Source: a virus. From it: 33,561 nt of DNA. Positions 14,201 to 22,644 of the stretch are shown here, in pieces (position 1 is the first letter of the stretch; every line of letters starts with the position of its first letter). The stretch is taken from positions 1 to 33,561 of IMG/VR virus record IMGVR_UViG_3300025769_000046, one strand, 5' to 3'. The notes under the pieces are model-generated. The model was not told where the DNA came from. It saw only the letters and a program-made list of their open reading frames with translations, and did not search any database. The translations under genes and the position numbers were made by a program.

Positions 14201-14776
14201 ACGGCGTGACACTGGAACACGAGTTAATCCACCAAGCATTCCACCAAATACAAATGACGCACCAATACTAAACTGTGCTTCCTCTGGTGTTGCCAGCGGA
14301 TCAAATGGATAACGTAATGCTTCCTGACCTGCCACAATAGCAGCGGTTCCTGTGCCAGACTGAAGGGCTGCACGGCTGACAGACAAACCACGGCTAAGTG
14401 GAATGGCAACCCAATTGATAGGATCAAATATCTCAGCAGCAAACTGCGCACCAAATCCCGACTCAGCAAGCGTTTGCCTTGTCTCTAAAGACTGACGCAT
14501 CTGTGTTTCTAAGAAGTTAAGATGCTCTTGGTTGGTTGCTCGAAGAAGCGTAGAAGAATATGGTTTTAAGTCCTCTGATATATTTTCTAAAGCAGAGAAC
14601 CCTTCTTCTGGTAAATCGTATGTACCAAAGCGAGACTGCTCTTCAATAAAGTCAATAAGTGGATCGTAACGATAAGCCAGGGTTGCGCCGACAGTATCCA
14701 TGAACGATGGGGATTCTGAAAGCTGTGCGCCTCTAGACGCAGCAATTTGAGGAACCGTTGTTAATCCATTTTTCAT
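11282..14776 (-). CDS. Large internal virion / DNA ejection protein with HEIMH metalloprotease motif
   Basis: A 1164-residue protein in the position of T7 gp16, the largest ejection protein, expected to leave the head first and help build the DNA channel across the cell envelope. An unexpected zincin signature, MHEIMHT, lies at 875-881 (HExxH at 876-880), followed 22 residues later by Glu902 in AYENAINDLA, a spacing and context like gluzincins of the ImmA/IrrE style. A hydrophobic segment with beta character precedes it (GKDTIFIDEEFIRTE, 826-840). A coiled coil lies at about 373-425, and several Gly/Ala-rich possible membrane stretches lie at about 140-185 and 1014-1030. No lysozyme-like transglycosylase domain is seen. 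The start overlaps the preceding gene by 4 bp (ATGA). The virion role is from gene order; protease activity is inference. Confidence 0.75.
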   Translation of the reverse strand: MKNGLTTVPQIAASRGAQLSESPSFMDTVGATLAYRYDPLIDFIEEQSRFGTYDLPEEGFSALENISEDLKPYSSTLLRATNQEHLNFLETQMRQSLETRQTLAESGFGAQFAAEIFDPINWVAIPLSRGLSVSRAALQSGTGTAAIVAGQEALRYPFDPLATPEEAQFSIGASFVFGGMLGGLTRVPVSRRARAIREAETEIQNFRQALDSDDASIAPSMFTDSWLYKGVTTPMKRILQDKSIPDSARITALEIANDAGILLAMNKQGKALRPSVFQNSKLLEGEWVQAMDEMLITWGESTKKGVTNPLDYHFKRRDFEEWLQMVDTKAMKGIKAADDFEARAMATLNKYYDTWEIRLREQGMIGSSRFYADELKRKEAKIVKLQKQLDQSASRGTKSLKNKLQGTISKLTSEVEELKVMLDDAKQQPTMPRNERVFRPRYWDRDAISANREKFESVLFNWFKDNPAQLTRFKNGKLETIQLSTGENAIRKRVTELTDNLLGLRDDTNFDSGYFGIGKSKHMKHRTVDIPNELVLDFIEKNPIKIMKAYTARTGTRYEFSRQFGGKDIDEVLDDTMIDLLSSGMTEAKAYSVLRDMRHLYDRVSGNALRRADTWDATIAQVLRDLAQLNYLGSAGISTITEPAKMVLEHGFGPTMKGLFNIMSDNQLKLGAKEARIAGEALEIIMGSAHLRLVDDLSNNPFKDTVFDKAKNYFYLANGLAPITRIFKDFDAMMRSHTLIDYSVRLTNGNATRMEMEYLARYGIDAEVAADIAKAPWQRGKSGMYIANTGAWNNAIQFPETKATIVSGPTGRTRKDGSYVAAHYNGKDTIFIDEEFIRTEMWNSQGWKNPKMEGVKPIPDGIINSPDDLVAFVKMHEIMHTRNSSKDLGFDRRKKADLAAYENAINDLAIAEFRAQPRVKDDTVRRFRTALSSGVANTILMGTPADKPIITDGVAYIPMRVARNFGMKEDAKYKGYARVESQLLGLPFQFYSYALAATNKIAAAHAHGQVKSQFLGLALSMGLGYMVLDYKTPDFVDLSFQDKLARSFDYSGTAALYSDLFYTAMSTSMALGGPNLTNGFLQPRFPQKPNLGEAATGVLGAGPSIALDYGTGIYNLLTGNVGEGTKEIVRNLPFARMWFWKGKMNDITNMLEDELEGPSGFGRY

Positions 14777-17700
14777 CGAATAAATCCACCTAGAATGCCC
14801 CGAGATAATGCGCGACCATATGCTGATTCTTTAGCTGGCTCATTAAGTGGGCCAAACTGTGCTTGACGATTTTCAACTGCATTTTGCTCCTTGGCAATTC
14901 TGTCAGCTTCAGACTTCCTACGAAAATCTGCCGTTAAATCCATGTCAAACATAGGCCATGTAAGCTCAACTCTTTGGTTCATAGTCCGAGGGTCATATAC
15001 AGTGCGCTCATAGATTAAAGGTCTAAGCTCACCTGTTTGTGGCTCTTTGTAGTAAGCATAGTATTGAGGTGCATTTGTAACACCATATGGCATTAGGTAA
15101 ACTTCTCTACCTTCAACTGTTGGGTCAACACGTTCTCTAATTAGTCGCTCCATACCTTCAGCTTCTTTTGTTTTTCCTGAAGTTGTAGTTGCTAATGAAT
15201 AACCCTCTGGCAAGTTTTGATTTACTAATCTAATAAACTCATTTCTTTCTTCCTCTTGTGGGAACACAATGCCCAGCGCAAATCTTGACCGAGAAAAAGA
15301 ACCAACTGGCATTGAAGGATCAACGATATAATCAGACTTCAAGTATAATGTATCAACAATATTATCTGTAAGAGAATCAATGTCATTTAGTGTGCGACCA
15401 GTTTTGGCATAATACTCAACAATAGGTGACAACTCTTTAACAATCATCTTATCGTTGTCGTATTTACTTCTTAGATAATTCTGAACTACATTTCCACCTG
15501 ACCCTTTGTACTCAGAAAGAACCTCTAAATCTCCATCTGCGGCTCTCTTTTTAAGGTCACGAATAATTCCAGAGATAGGAATTGTACTTCCTGTTGCTAA
15601 GTTTCTAATTGCCAAGGCGTCATCAAGAAGACCTTTGTTTAGCTCTAAGCCATACAAACCATCAACAACACCATCAGCCGTTAACCTGTTGCGCAACCTT
15701 GCATAGTGGTTCATCAAAACATTTGCTTGCTCTTGAGTGAATGAACCTTCGTCTGAACCTAGCGTTTTAAGTGCTTGATATAAATTCTCTGACATAGTGA
15801 CTGACATCATTTGATAGAACTCATCAGTCTCAGAATTTGGAGATAGAATGTCTATTCCCTTTCTTGCCAGTTCATCATCAATTGCTTCTCTGTGTTCCTT
15901 TGTTTTTGTAACGCCACCATAACGAGCTTCTTGTGCAAGATCATACTGCTCTCTTGCTATACGCGCCTCTTCCGCTTCTTGTATTTCGCGGGTTCTTTCA
16001 TCAGCCTCACGCCCGCTCAACTCTTGAAGGATGCGAGTTCTGTTTTGGTCGTTTATAAATGAGAAGATGCCATCAATAGTTTCTTTTTCAGTAGGACTTA
16101 GCCCTTGGTCATCTTGACCACCAGTTCGTATGTATGTTGAGATATTATTTAAGTCACCAGATGATAAGTCACTTAATGAATTTACTCCTTGAATAACTCT
16201 AGCAGTTTGCATTCTAAGTTTAAGAGAATCTTTTTCTGCCGTTGTGTGCAGTATGCTTGCATCTATACTTTCAAAAGATGACTGCCACTCACCTACATCA
16301 TCCTCACCAGTCATAATATTGTTTATCAAGTCTGATATGCCATTATCAAAATCAGACTTCTTTGTGTAATTATCTATTGCAGTCTTTACTGTATCTTCTG
16401 AGTCCCCGAGCAACTGGCGAATGTATGTTACATCATCAGCATCAAATGGTATCTTTCCATTCCGCAATCCATTGGCAACGGACAATTGAAACTCTGTTAG
16501 ACTTTCAGCTGCCCTTGGGTTCTTAGATGTAATATACAGAGCAAGATCATTTACATTGCCATCACTAGCAGCGGCAATCATAAGTGGCGTTAAAACTGAG
16601 CGACGAATATCTTCATTAATTGCTCGTCTAGCGTCCGCTGTAAGATCGGTTCCAGCAGCAGCAGTTTCTTTCAAAAGCTGAGATGCATCATCTATTGCTG
16701 CGTTTATTGCAGTTTGCAACGCAATATCACGTTGAGTTGGGTCTAACTCATTTGCGTTGTTATAAGCATCTAATATTGAATTGTAAGAAGTGGCTTCTAA
16801 TCCATCAGCATCACTTAGAAATGTGTTAAGCAAAAACTTCTTATTATTTGCCAAACGTTCTTTTTCATTGGCTTCTGCTATTAGCTCAATAGAGGTTAGA
16901 GTGCCATTAATGTTAGAGCCATAGCTTGTTAGTGTGCCTTTGTTTTGAGCCGTTACATAAGGCAATATCTCATCAATGGCAGCTTTTACTTCTGACGATA
17001 GGCCATCAGTCTTCTTGCGACGAATAGCATCTATAATCTTTAGTCTGGTTGTTCTAGACTTACCTTCAAAGATTACATCAAGTCTTCCCTGAACAAACGC
17101 GGTCTGCATGGCATTCTCATGCACTGAGTGTGTGCCACGCTTAGTAATGTTAGCATTCTCACCGTCTTTGTTTCGGTTTACTGAACTCTCAAGAAATGGT
17201 GCAAACTTATCAACCTGACCAGATTGCCCCATTAAGTAAGCAGCTTCTACGTTCTCTGTATTTTTTAGACCAATAGAAACGCCTAGCTTTTCACGCTCTC
17301 TACGATTGCGCTCTTGCATCATGTTCAGCTTTGTTGCTGTCACATACTGCGCACCCTGAGACATAATGAAGTTAGTATAAAGAGTTGGCTGTCCATTCTC
17401 CTCTGATGCTGATGCCATCTCTTTGAGATAGTTATTCATCTGCTGTTCGTACTTCTCAGGAGAATACGGATCATTCTCAAACTTGAGAGCAAGCTCGCCA
17501 GCCTTTTCTTTTATTTCATTTTCTATCTCTTGCTGGAATCTGTCATTGATTACACGAGTATAAGCCTCTGCGCCAACACGTCCCATAAACCGAGATTCAC
17601 CAACCCAGTCTAAAGCTTCTGGCTTTCCAGTTTTTGGATTAATAGATGTAATCTTTGAAGAGACTACAGCTTGAGCCATCTCTTCGCCTTGGCGTGCTGA

Positions 17701-17850
17701 CTCTCGCCCCATCTCTTTAATTGCCAAGCTTGTTAGCTTTTGAGTGGCATCAGCAATTCTGGAGTATTTCTCAGTTTCTCCAAGGTTCATTCGCACAACG
17801 CCTACTGGCCCTGCGCTTTCTACCTGCCGCTTTTCTCTAATTACTGGCAT
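14773..17850 (-). CDS. Internal virion / DNA ejection protein (gp15-like position)
   Basis: A 1025-residue, mostly helical, charged and soluble protein with no membrane segment. Gene order (after the gp14-like gene and before the gp16-like gene) and size point to the T7 gp15-type ejection protein that polymerises in the periplasm during DNA entry. Helical runs include MQERNRREREKLG (about 177-189) and the charged EADERTREIQEAEEARIAREQ (about 634-654), a probable coiled coil. The C-terminus has Arg/Gly-rich GRALSRGILGGFIR. It overlaps both neighbours (TAATG at the start, ATGA at the stop). No enzymatic motif was recognised. Confidence 0.75.
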   Translation of the reverse strand: MPVIREKRQVESAGPVGVVRMNLGETEKYSRIADATQKLTSLAIKEMGRESARQGEEMAQAVVSSKITSINPKTGKPEALDWVGESRFMGRVGAEAYTRVINDRFQQEIENEIKEKAGELALKFENDPYSPEKYEQQMNNYLKEMASASEENGQPTLYTNFIMSQGAQYVTATKLNMMQERNRREREKLGVSIGLKNTENVEAAYLMGQSGQVDKFAPFLESSVNRNKDGENANITKRGTHSVHENAMQTAFVQGRLDVIFEGKSRTTRLKIIDAIRRKKTDGLSSEVKAAIDEILPYVTAQNKGTLTSYGSNINGTLTSIELIAEANEKERLANNKKFLLNTFLSDADGLEATSYNSILDAYNNANELDPTQRDIALQTAINAAIDDASQLLKETAAAGTDLTADARRAINEDIRRSVLTPLMIAAASDGNVNDLALYITSKNPRAAESLTEFQLSVANGLRNGKIPFDADDVTYIRQLLGDSEDTVKTAIDNYTKKSDFDNGISDLINNIMTGEDDVGEWQSSFESIDASILHTTAEKDSLKLRMQTARVIQGVNSLSDLSSGDLNNISTYIRTGGQDDQGLSPTEKETIDGIFSFINDQNRTRILQELSGREADERTREIQEAEEARIAREQYDLAQEARYGGVTKTKEHREAIDDELARKGIDILSPNSETDEFYQMMSVTMSENLYQALKTLGSDEGSFTQEQANVLMNHYARLRNRLTADGVVDGLYGLELNKGLLDDALAIRNLATGSTIPISGIIRDLKKRAADGDLEVLSEYKGSGGNVVQNYLRSKYDNDKMIVKELSPIVEYYAKTGRTLNDIDSLTDNIVDTLYLKSDYIVDPSMPVGSFSRSRFALGIVFPQEEERNEFIRLVNQNLPEGYSLATTTSGKTKEAEGMERLIRERVDPTVEGREVYLMPYGVTNAPQYYAYYKEPQTGELRPLIYERTVYDPRTMNQRVELTWPMFDMDLTADFRRKSEADRIAKEQNAVENRQAQFGPLNEPAKESAYGRALSRGILGGFIR

Positions 17851-18356
17851 TATTTACCTCCTCCGCCACCGCCTCTTTTAGGCTTTACTAAAGATGGCCC
17901 AAGGTTCTGAGCAATATCAGCTAAGTTTGTAAACAGGTTTGCTGTGGCTTGGGTTCTCATACCTGCCGCTGTATTTTGACCATAGGTGTAAGCAACAGCA
18001 GCTTGAGTAGCATATTTTGCTGAGAGTATTTCTGATTTACGATCTATCTCTGCTATATCAGCAGCAGCAATGTCTTGGTTTCTTTTTAAGAAAGCATCAA
18101 CTGACCTATCATCACGCTCCATCTTGCCAAACATTGCTAAGTTAGCAGACTCAGATTGAGTAAGCTCTTCCCGTCTGCGATTTGCTGCACCAATGGCTTG
18201 CGCTTTAGCTAAGAATAGTTCGTTAACAAACTGACGACCCTCTAGCTTGCCAACTTTCTCAGCTTTCTCAGCCGCAGCTTTTTGGTAATCGTAGCTTTTC
18301 TTTGCGCCAAATAGACTTAATCCAAATGTTGCTATTTCAAGTGGGCCGATGGGCAT
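17850..18356 (-). CDS. Small internal virion protein (gp14-like)
   Basis: A 168-residue protein. The N-terminus is hydrophobic and Gly-rich (MPIGPLEIATFGLSLFGAKKS), then comes an Ala/Lys/Glu-rich helix (DYQKAAAEKAEKVGKLEG) and helical RRREELTQSE, and it ends in GGGGGGK after a basic PKRG. This is the composition of T7 gp14-type ejection proteins, which insert in the outer membrane in T7. Position directly after the nozzle gene and before the two large ejection proteins supports the call. Start and stop both overlap neighbours as TAATG. Confidence 0.75.
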   Translation of the reverse strand: MPIGPLEIATFGLSLFGAKKSYDYQKAAAEKAEKVGKLEGRQFVNELFLAKAQAIGAANRRREELTQSESANLAMFGKMERDDRSVDAFLKRNQDIAAADIAEIDRKSEILSAKYATQAAVAYTYGQNTAAGMRTQATANLFTNLADIAQNLGPSLVKPKRGGGGGGK

Positions 18357-20593
18357 TAGAACGATACCTCCGCTACTATACCGTTTACTTGCAAGCTTAA
18401 CGGTGCGGTTTGTGTAAGGATGACTTGTGGATCGCGGCTATAGCCAAGCAATCTAAACTCTTTGTTGCCAGTAAATGGCGTTCTTTGTTGACTAAAGTCG
18501 CTGTTAGTTCTGCGAATGATTAGCTTTGTGCCATTCACTGAGGCTGAGAGTGTGTCAGTTAAGTTAACGATTACGCTGCCAAGCGTTCTTTCTCTGCCAG
18601 TTTCAGGCCCGATTGCTGTGTTTAAATCAATGGGGTTGGTCTTCAACTCAACGTCAAATGCAAATCCAGCCTCACAAGAAGTTAACGTAGCGTCAACCGC
18701 AGAAACATCTAAGTTGCCACTCGCAACGGTAAAGGTGCCAAGATAATCAGAGCCATTAATGACATCCAATACAGCACCATCTTCAAAGAAGTTAGACACA
18801 TCAAACACGCCAGCACTGCCAGTGTATGTATCTGAACAGTCTACATTCCTGTCTTCGTCCAACTGGCAAAGCACATAGCTATTAGTGCCACTGCCCATGT
18901 CTACTTTCAAAACTGCAAAGAGATGATCTGCTACAGAAGCAATCGAGTGAAACTCGCCAGCCGTTTCAAACTTAGTCCAACCTGCAATGTTCTCAACACG
19001 GTTTAGGTTGTAAGTAACAAGAGTGCCATCTTCATTTAAAAAGAATACCGCAGCATCGGATGCACCCACTTCACTGATAGTAACCGCAGACTGTATTGGG
19101 TTGTTAATCAGGTGTGAGGACAGCAATGAAATAGGATCAGCTTTGTAAGCATCTTCTGCATCACTGTAGATAAACTGACGAACTGTACTGCCACCAAACT
19201 GAGTAAACAGAGTGGCACCATAGAAAGGCTGAGGTCTAGCAAAGCTACTACCAAAAGAAGTCTGTCGCTTAACCACAGCATTCGTAGGCGTAATAGCTTG
19301 GTTTTGGAATGTTGGAATGTAAAACTCAGAGCCAGCGGTAAAGATATGAATGTCACGATTTGATACAAAGTGACGGATTGTTGCCACCTCGCCAATACTC
19401 ATAACCAATTCAATGCTGTCATTGTCTAAAGCAGTACCAATATCAAAGTTGTAGTACAAACCAGACTTACTTGCCCACACAGTGTCAGGCTGAGAAGTAG
19501 TGCCGCCAAACCACAGCCTATTCTCGTGGAATCCAACAGCGGCAGGGTATCCTCTTAGATCAGAGTATGATTGCTCATACCATTGCTCGGTTGCCGCGTG
19601 AGTAACAATCTCAATGTTACCACCACCATCTTCGGTTGTGTTTGCAGCCGCTCCAACAGTTACTTCAAAAGTATTTTCATCAATGATTGAAATAATTGAT
19701 CGGGTACCATTAATCTGACTGGCGTTAATACCACCAACAGTTGTTGCATTACGAATAGTAATACTATCACCAACCGCCATACCATGATTAATCTGAGTAA
19801 TCTTAACATCAGCAGAGCCATCAACAGTACGAATGGCATCTGGATCAAGCGATGCAAATAGTTCATCAGTAACAGTTGCGCTTGCAGTTGTGCTATTGGT
19901 TACAGAATTAATCGTTATCTCAGAACCATGATAGTAAAGCTTAACGCCGTTATGCTTACCCGTTGTGTCAAAGTAAGCTGCGCTTGTTGTCAGTGTAATG
20001 CTGCCTGTTGTGCCAGATGGATCAAGGGTGACGCCACTAGCTTGGAACTGGAAGTATGGCTGATATGTCTTTGCTCCACCCGCTCGAACTTGAAACTCAA
20101 ACGGCTGAACCTCAAAGCTACTTAGACCTGTGCGAACAATCTGTTGGCACTGGAATGTAGGATGGCAGAGGAACAGAATGTCACCACCTTGAGCATAGGT
20201 AATCTCATGCAGGTACTCTTCTGTCCAAGGAACAGTTGCTCCATTAATATCTGTAGTGACACTCGCAACGCTACTGACTGCACCAGTTACAGGGTCAATA
20301 AAGAAAAACTCTGCCTTACCTTCACTCAATGCAGTTACATACTGCTCATCATCTGAGAAGTTAAATGGAATAATTCGCACTTGCTGAGTAACGCTTGTGT
20401 CCTCTGTTACTCCAGTAAAGTCATGCAGAATCTTAAACCCACCACGTTTCTGAACTCCACCTTCTGACATAAGAAAGAAGTTCTTAACGCTTTGCGCAGA
20501 AGAATTATAAATGGCAGAATCCGTCCTTGATGACAGGGACGGACTAATCTCACCATACTGAAAGTTTGTCAGTGGGATTCTGGCCTTCTGCAT
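18356..20593 (-). CDS. Tail nozzle protein (T7 gp12 / tail tubular protein B-like)
   Basis: A 745-residue beta-rich protein, close to the 794 residues of T7 gp12. The start QKARIPLTNFQYGEISPSLS, followed by GGVQKRGGFKILHDF (about 45-59), is the hallmark of tubular protein B-type nozzles. GFHENRLWFGGTTSQPDTVW (about 353-372) and the AGSEFYIPTF segment are further conserved pieces. It would form the hexameric nozzle below the adaptor ring and carry the fibres. It starts at the adaptor stop (TAATG), so the two are made together. Confidence 0.88.
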   Translation of the reverse strand: MQKARIPLTNFQYGEISPSLSSRTDSAIYNSSAQSVKNFFLMSEGGVQKRGGFKILHDFTGVTEDTSVTQQVRIIPFNFSDDEQYVTALSEGKAEFFFIDPVTGAVSSVASVTTDINGATVPWTEEYLHEITYAQGGDILFLCHPTFQCQQIVRTGLSSFEVQPFEFQVRAGGAKTYQPYFQFQASGVTLDPSGTTGSITLTTSAAYFDTTGKHNGVKLYYHGSEITINSVTNSTTASATVTDELFASLDPDAIRTVDGSADVKITQINHGMAVGDSITIRNATTVGGINASQINGTRSIISIIDENTFEVTVGAAANTTEDGGGNIEIVTHAATEQWYEQSYSDLRGYPAAVGFHENRLWFGGTTSQPDTVWASKSGLYYNFDIGTALDNDSIELVMSIGEVATIRHFVSNRDIHIFTAGSEFYIPTFQNQAITPTNAVVKRQTSFGSSFARPQPFYGATLFTQFGGSTVRQFIYSDAEDAYKADPISLLSSHLINNPIQSAVTISEVGASDAAVFFLNEDGTLVTYNLNRVENIAGWTKFETAGEFHSIASVADHLFAVLKVDMGSGTNSYVLCQLDEDRNVDCSDTYTGSAGVFDVSNFFEDGAVLDVINGSDYLGTFTVASGNLDVSAVDATLTSCEAGFAFDVELKTNPIDLNTAIGPETGRERTLGSVIVNLTDTLSASVNGTKLIIRRTNSDFSQQRTPFTGNKEFRLLGYSRDPQVILTQTAPLSLQVNGIVAEVSF

Positions 20594-21180
20594 TAGCTTC
20601 TCCTATTAGTAATAAACCGAGAAGTAACAAGCTTCCGTGTGCTTTGCTGTTGGGAATCAATAGACCGAGCCTTTGCTAAGGCAACATTGTACTGTTGATT
20701 CATTAAGTTTGCTAAACCTTGGTCACGAGCAATGGCTGTCGCAAACACAGTTGCCATTGCATACTCTACACAAACTGAGAAGTAAGAAGGCCAGTCTTGT
20801 TCTTCTGCTCTGTAGGTGTAGTCAATAATAAGTTCGTCTTGAGGGCCAGCGTCACAATAAATCTTGTCGCCGTAAATATCATATTCAATCTGAAAGTCGT
20901 TCACTGTCACTGCGTGAACAAACAAATATCCAGATGGTAGCTGATAGGCTGCATCAAACCGACCAGTTGGCGCATCGCTCAATCTGTTAAGAACGGCTTG
21001 GTTTGTTGAGAAACGCCAGCGTGTAGATGTTAAGTTGGAACGAGCAATGTCTTCATACATGTTACTCGAAACTAGACCCTCTGTAGTATCGTCTTCAAAC
21101 GAAGTAATTGGCTCTGCGCCAATTAGGATCAAAGCCCTACTACAAATATCAATGCCACTGTTTGCTGCCGTACTTGCCAT
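20593..21180 (-). CDS. Tail adaptor protein (T7 gp11 / tail tubular protein A-like)
   Basis: A 195-residue protein, almost the size of T7 gp11 (196). The start SGIDICSRALILIGAEPITSF and the later LPSGYLFVHAV and ARSNLTSTRWRFS segments are typical of the gp11 adaptor family, which sits between the portal and nozzle as a dodecamer. CVEYAMATVFATAIARDQ and LMNQQYNVALAKARSIDSQQ are its helical C-terminal part. It is 41 bp after the capsid stop, with the UUCG hairpin between them. Confidence 0.88.
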   Translation of the reverse strand: MASTAANSGIDICSRALILIGAEPITSFEDDTTEGLVSSNMYEDIARSNLTSTRWRFSTNQAVLNRLSDAPTGRFDAAYQLPSGYLFVHAVTVNDFQIEYDIYGDKIYCDAGPQDELIIDYTYRAEEQDWPSYFSVCVEYAMATVFATAIARDQGLANLMNQQYNVALAKARSIDSQQQSTRKLVTSRFITNRRS

Positions 21181-21199
21181 ATCAACCTCTTAGATGAAT

Positions 21200-21215
21200 G
21201 GGGGCCGAAGCCCCC
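21200..21215 (-). promoter_or_regulatory. GC-rich UUCG hairpin between capsid and adaptor genes
   Basis: On the minus strand GGGGGC-TTCG-GCCCCC forms a 6-bp all-GC stem with a UUCG tetraloop, 7 nt after the capsid stop. It has no T-run (ATTCATC follows), so it is better read as an attenuator or 3'-end stability element that lets capsid mRNA exceed that of the tail genes than as a full terminator. Confidence 0.6.
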
Positions 21216-21221
21216 ACCATA

Positions 21222-22031
21222 TTAGTTGTTGTCTAGAACTTCATAGATGCCGTTCGCGTCGATAGCGACTGAACCCATTGACATCATTGATGTTGCTAGG
21301 TGTGCAACTTTCTGTGGTACATAGTTAACTTCTGTCTGTACGTCAGAGTTAATGCCGATACCAACCGCAGTTGTGTGGTACGCAAAGTTCTTACCACCAG
21401 CTACAGCAGACGTTGAGAAAATCTTGAAGCCCAAGAACTCTTTCATTGTCATGCCGCCAGCAAACGGTAGGTTTTGCGGTCCAACAAAGTCTGATGATGC
21501 GAACTCGTTGATGTTAAACAAGTCAGCAAAACCAGCAGGTGACATTGCTATGTAACGCTGTCCATCTTCTGGAATATCAGCAGTACCAAATGTTTCAAAC
21601 AATGTTAGCAAGTCTGCTTTACCCAATGCGCCAGATGTATCAGCGATTTGAGTAGCATTTGCACCAGCGTCCATTGCGGCAACAATCAATGCGTCTGTTT
21701 GGCGACCTAGAGCCGCAGCCGCAGACTGAGCGACAGCTTGACGTTCATTGATGTTGATTTTCAATTCGTCAAGTTTGTCGATGTATTCTGCTGCATAGTA
21801 GTCAGACATTGTTGCTTCAACATTGGTGTGTGCCAGTTCCATTGTGGTCACATCGCCATTGCGTGTTTTAGTAGAAGCGGCACCTGTGCCGATCTTCTGG
21901 AATCGAGCTGTTGAGCCTGTCACATTCGTAGAACGAATGGTGTTCCGTAGCTTGGAACCCATACGCTGGTACGCCATGTGAACCTCAGTCTCAAACTGCT
22001 TGATGAAGGCTTGGTCAATTGTATTAGCCAT
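21222..22031 (-). CDS. Major capsid protein
   Basis: A 269-residue HK97-fold-type capsid protein of the T7-like podovirus kind, smaller than T7 gp10A (345). The start TIDQAFIKQFETEVHMAYQRMGSKLRNTIR and the VTGSTARFQKIG segment (about 37-48) are typical; the ALIVAAMDAGAN helix and the IPEDGQRYIAMSPAGFADL stretch (about 154-172) belong to the A/P-domain core. The start has AAGGAC on the minus strand (CAAGGACTGTTAAA before ATG). It stands alone between a 5' leader with repeats (22032-22113) and a 3' hairpin, as expected for the most highly expressed gene. Confidence 0.9.
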   Translation of the reverse strand: MANTIDQAFIKQFETEVHMAYQRMGSKLRNTIRSTNVTGSTARFQKIGTGAASTKTRNGDVTTMELAHTNVEATMSDYYAAEYIDKLDELKININERQAVAQSAAAALGRQTDALIVAAMDAGANATQIADTSGALGKADLLTLFETFGTADIPEDGQRYIAMSPAGFADLFNINEFASSDFVGPQNLPFAGGMTMKEFLGFKIFSTSAVAGGKNFAYHTTAVGIGINSDVQTEVNYVPQKVAHLATSMMSMGSVAIDANGIYEVLDNN

Positions 22032-22065
22032 TTTAACAGTCCTTGTTTGAGTTTCCTGATTGCTA

Positions 22066-22100
22066 CGGGTATCCGCGCTCTCATCTCAATTCGGGTATCC
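22066..22100. repeat. 9-bp direct repeat in the capsid leader
   Basis: CGGGTATCC occurs at 22066-22074 and at 22092-22100, 26 bp apart, in the non-coding leader of the capsid gene (minus strand GGATACCCG). GGGCCG also occurs twice just beyond, at about 22107-22112 and 22126-22131. Spacing of about two and a half helical turns would put bound proteins on opposite faces. Possible regulatory site; short enough to be chance. Confidence 0.3.
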
Positions 22101-22113
22101 TGTTAAGGGCCGA

Positions 22114-22644
22114 TCAATGCACTACGGGCCGCAATGACTTATCCGTAACACTATTTTCTATTAAAAGGCAACGCACAAATTCAACATAACGATCATCTTC
22201 TGTTATCCCGCAAGGTTCAAAGCCAAGCCATACAGCCCAATTCAACATGTGTTCAAACTTAGAAAAGACAGTCATTGTCATTACTGGATGCACTTCATCA
22301 AACATTCTAAGCATTGCTTTTGACATTTTAGCAGTAAGAACTACGTTCTTTGCTAGGTTGTTAGCAAACATGCAGAACATCTGTGGTGACTCACCGCCAA
22401 ACCAAAGCCCACCAACAAAAGCTATATCGCCATCTTGGTTGCGACAAACGTAAGCTTCTGAATTGTTATACATTTCTGTAAGGCAGTGATGTGGGCTTTC
22501 ATAGCCAAGCTCGATCATTTCACTGGCATTGTAGGGATGCACACATTCATAGAACTCTTCTATGTGATAGTGTTGCATGGGGGTTAGATATGACAACCCC
22601 CTTTTGATTACCTTAACTTCTTGTAAACTTTTGCCAGCCATCAT
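22114..22644 (-). CDS. GNAT-like / gp13 (DUF2833)-like protein between scaffold and capsid
   Basis: A 176-residue protein whose pattern fits the GNAT acyltransferase fold as seen in T7 gp13-type proteins: an N-terminal strand/helix, DGDIAFVGGLWF (about residues 70-81) as a strand pair, MTMTVFSKFEHMLNWAVWLGFEP (about 122-144) with the NWAVWLGFE helix typical of GNAT C-termini, then DDRYVEFV. The acetyl-CoA loop (R/QxxGxG/A) is not clear, so catalysis is doubtful. In T7, gp13 lies after the nozzle gene, but here it sits between scaffold and capsid. Two tandem ATG codons (22644 and 22641) overlap the scaffold 3' end by about 30 bp. Its coding region contains late motif copy C (22169-22179). Confidence 0.65.
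   Translation of the reverse strand: MMAGKSLQEVKVIKRGLSYLTPMQHYHIEEFYECVHPYNASEMIELGYESPHHCLTEMYNNSEAYVCRNQDGDIAFVGGLWFGGESPQMFCMFANNLAKNVVLTAKMSKAMLRMFDEVHPVMTMTVFSKFEHMLNWAVWLGFEPCGITEDDRYVEFVRCLLIENSVTDKSLRPVVH
22169..22179 (-). promoter_or_regulatory. Late-strand motif copy C (TTTGTGCGTTG)
   Basis: The 11-mer TTTGTGCGTTG on the minus strand, inside the 3' end of the GNAT-like gene and 138 nt before the capsid start. On the minus strand it is followed by CCTTTTAATAGAAAATAG, AT-rich like the other copies. The only one of the four copies that lies within a coding frame; it would give the capsid gene a promoter of its own. Confidence 0.5.
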
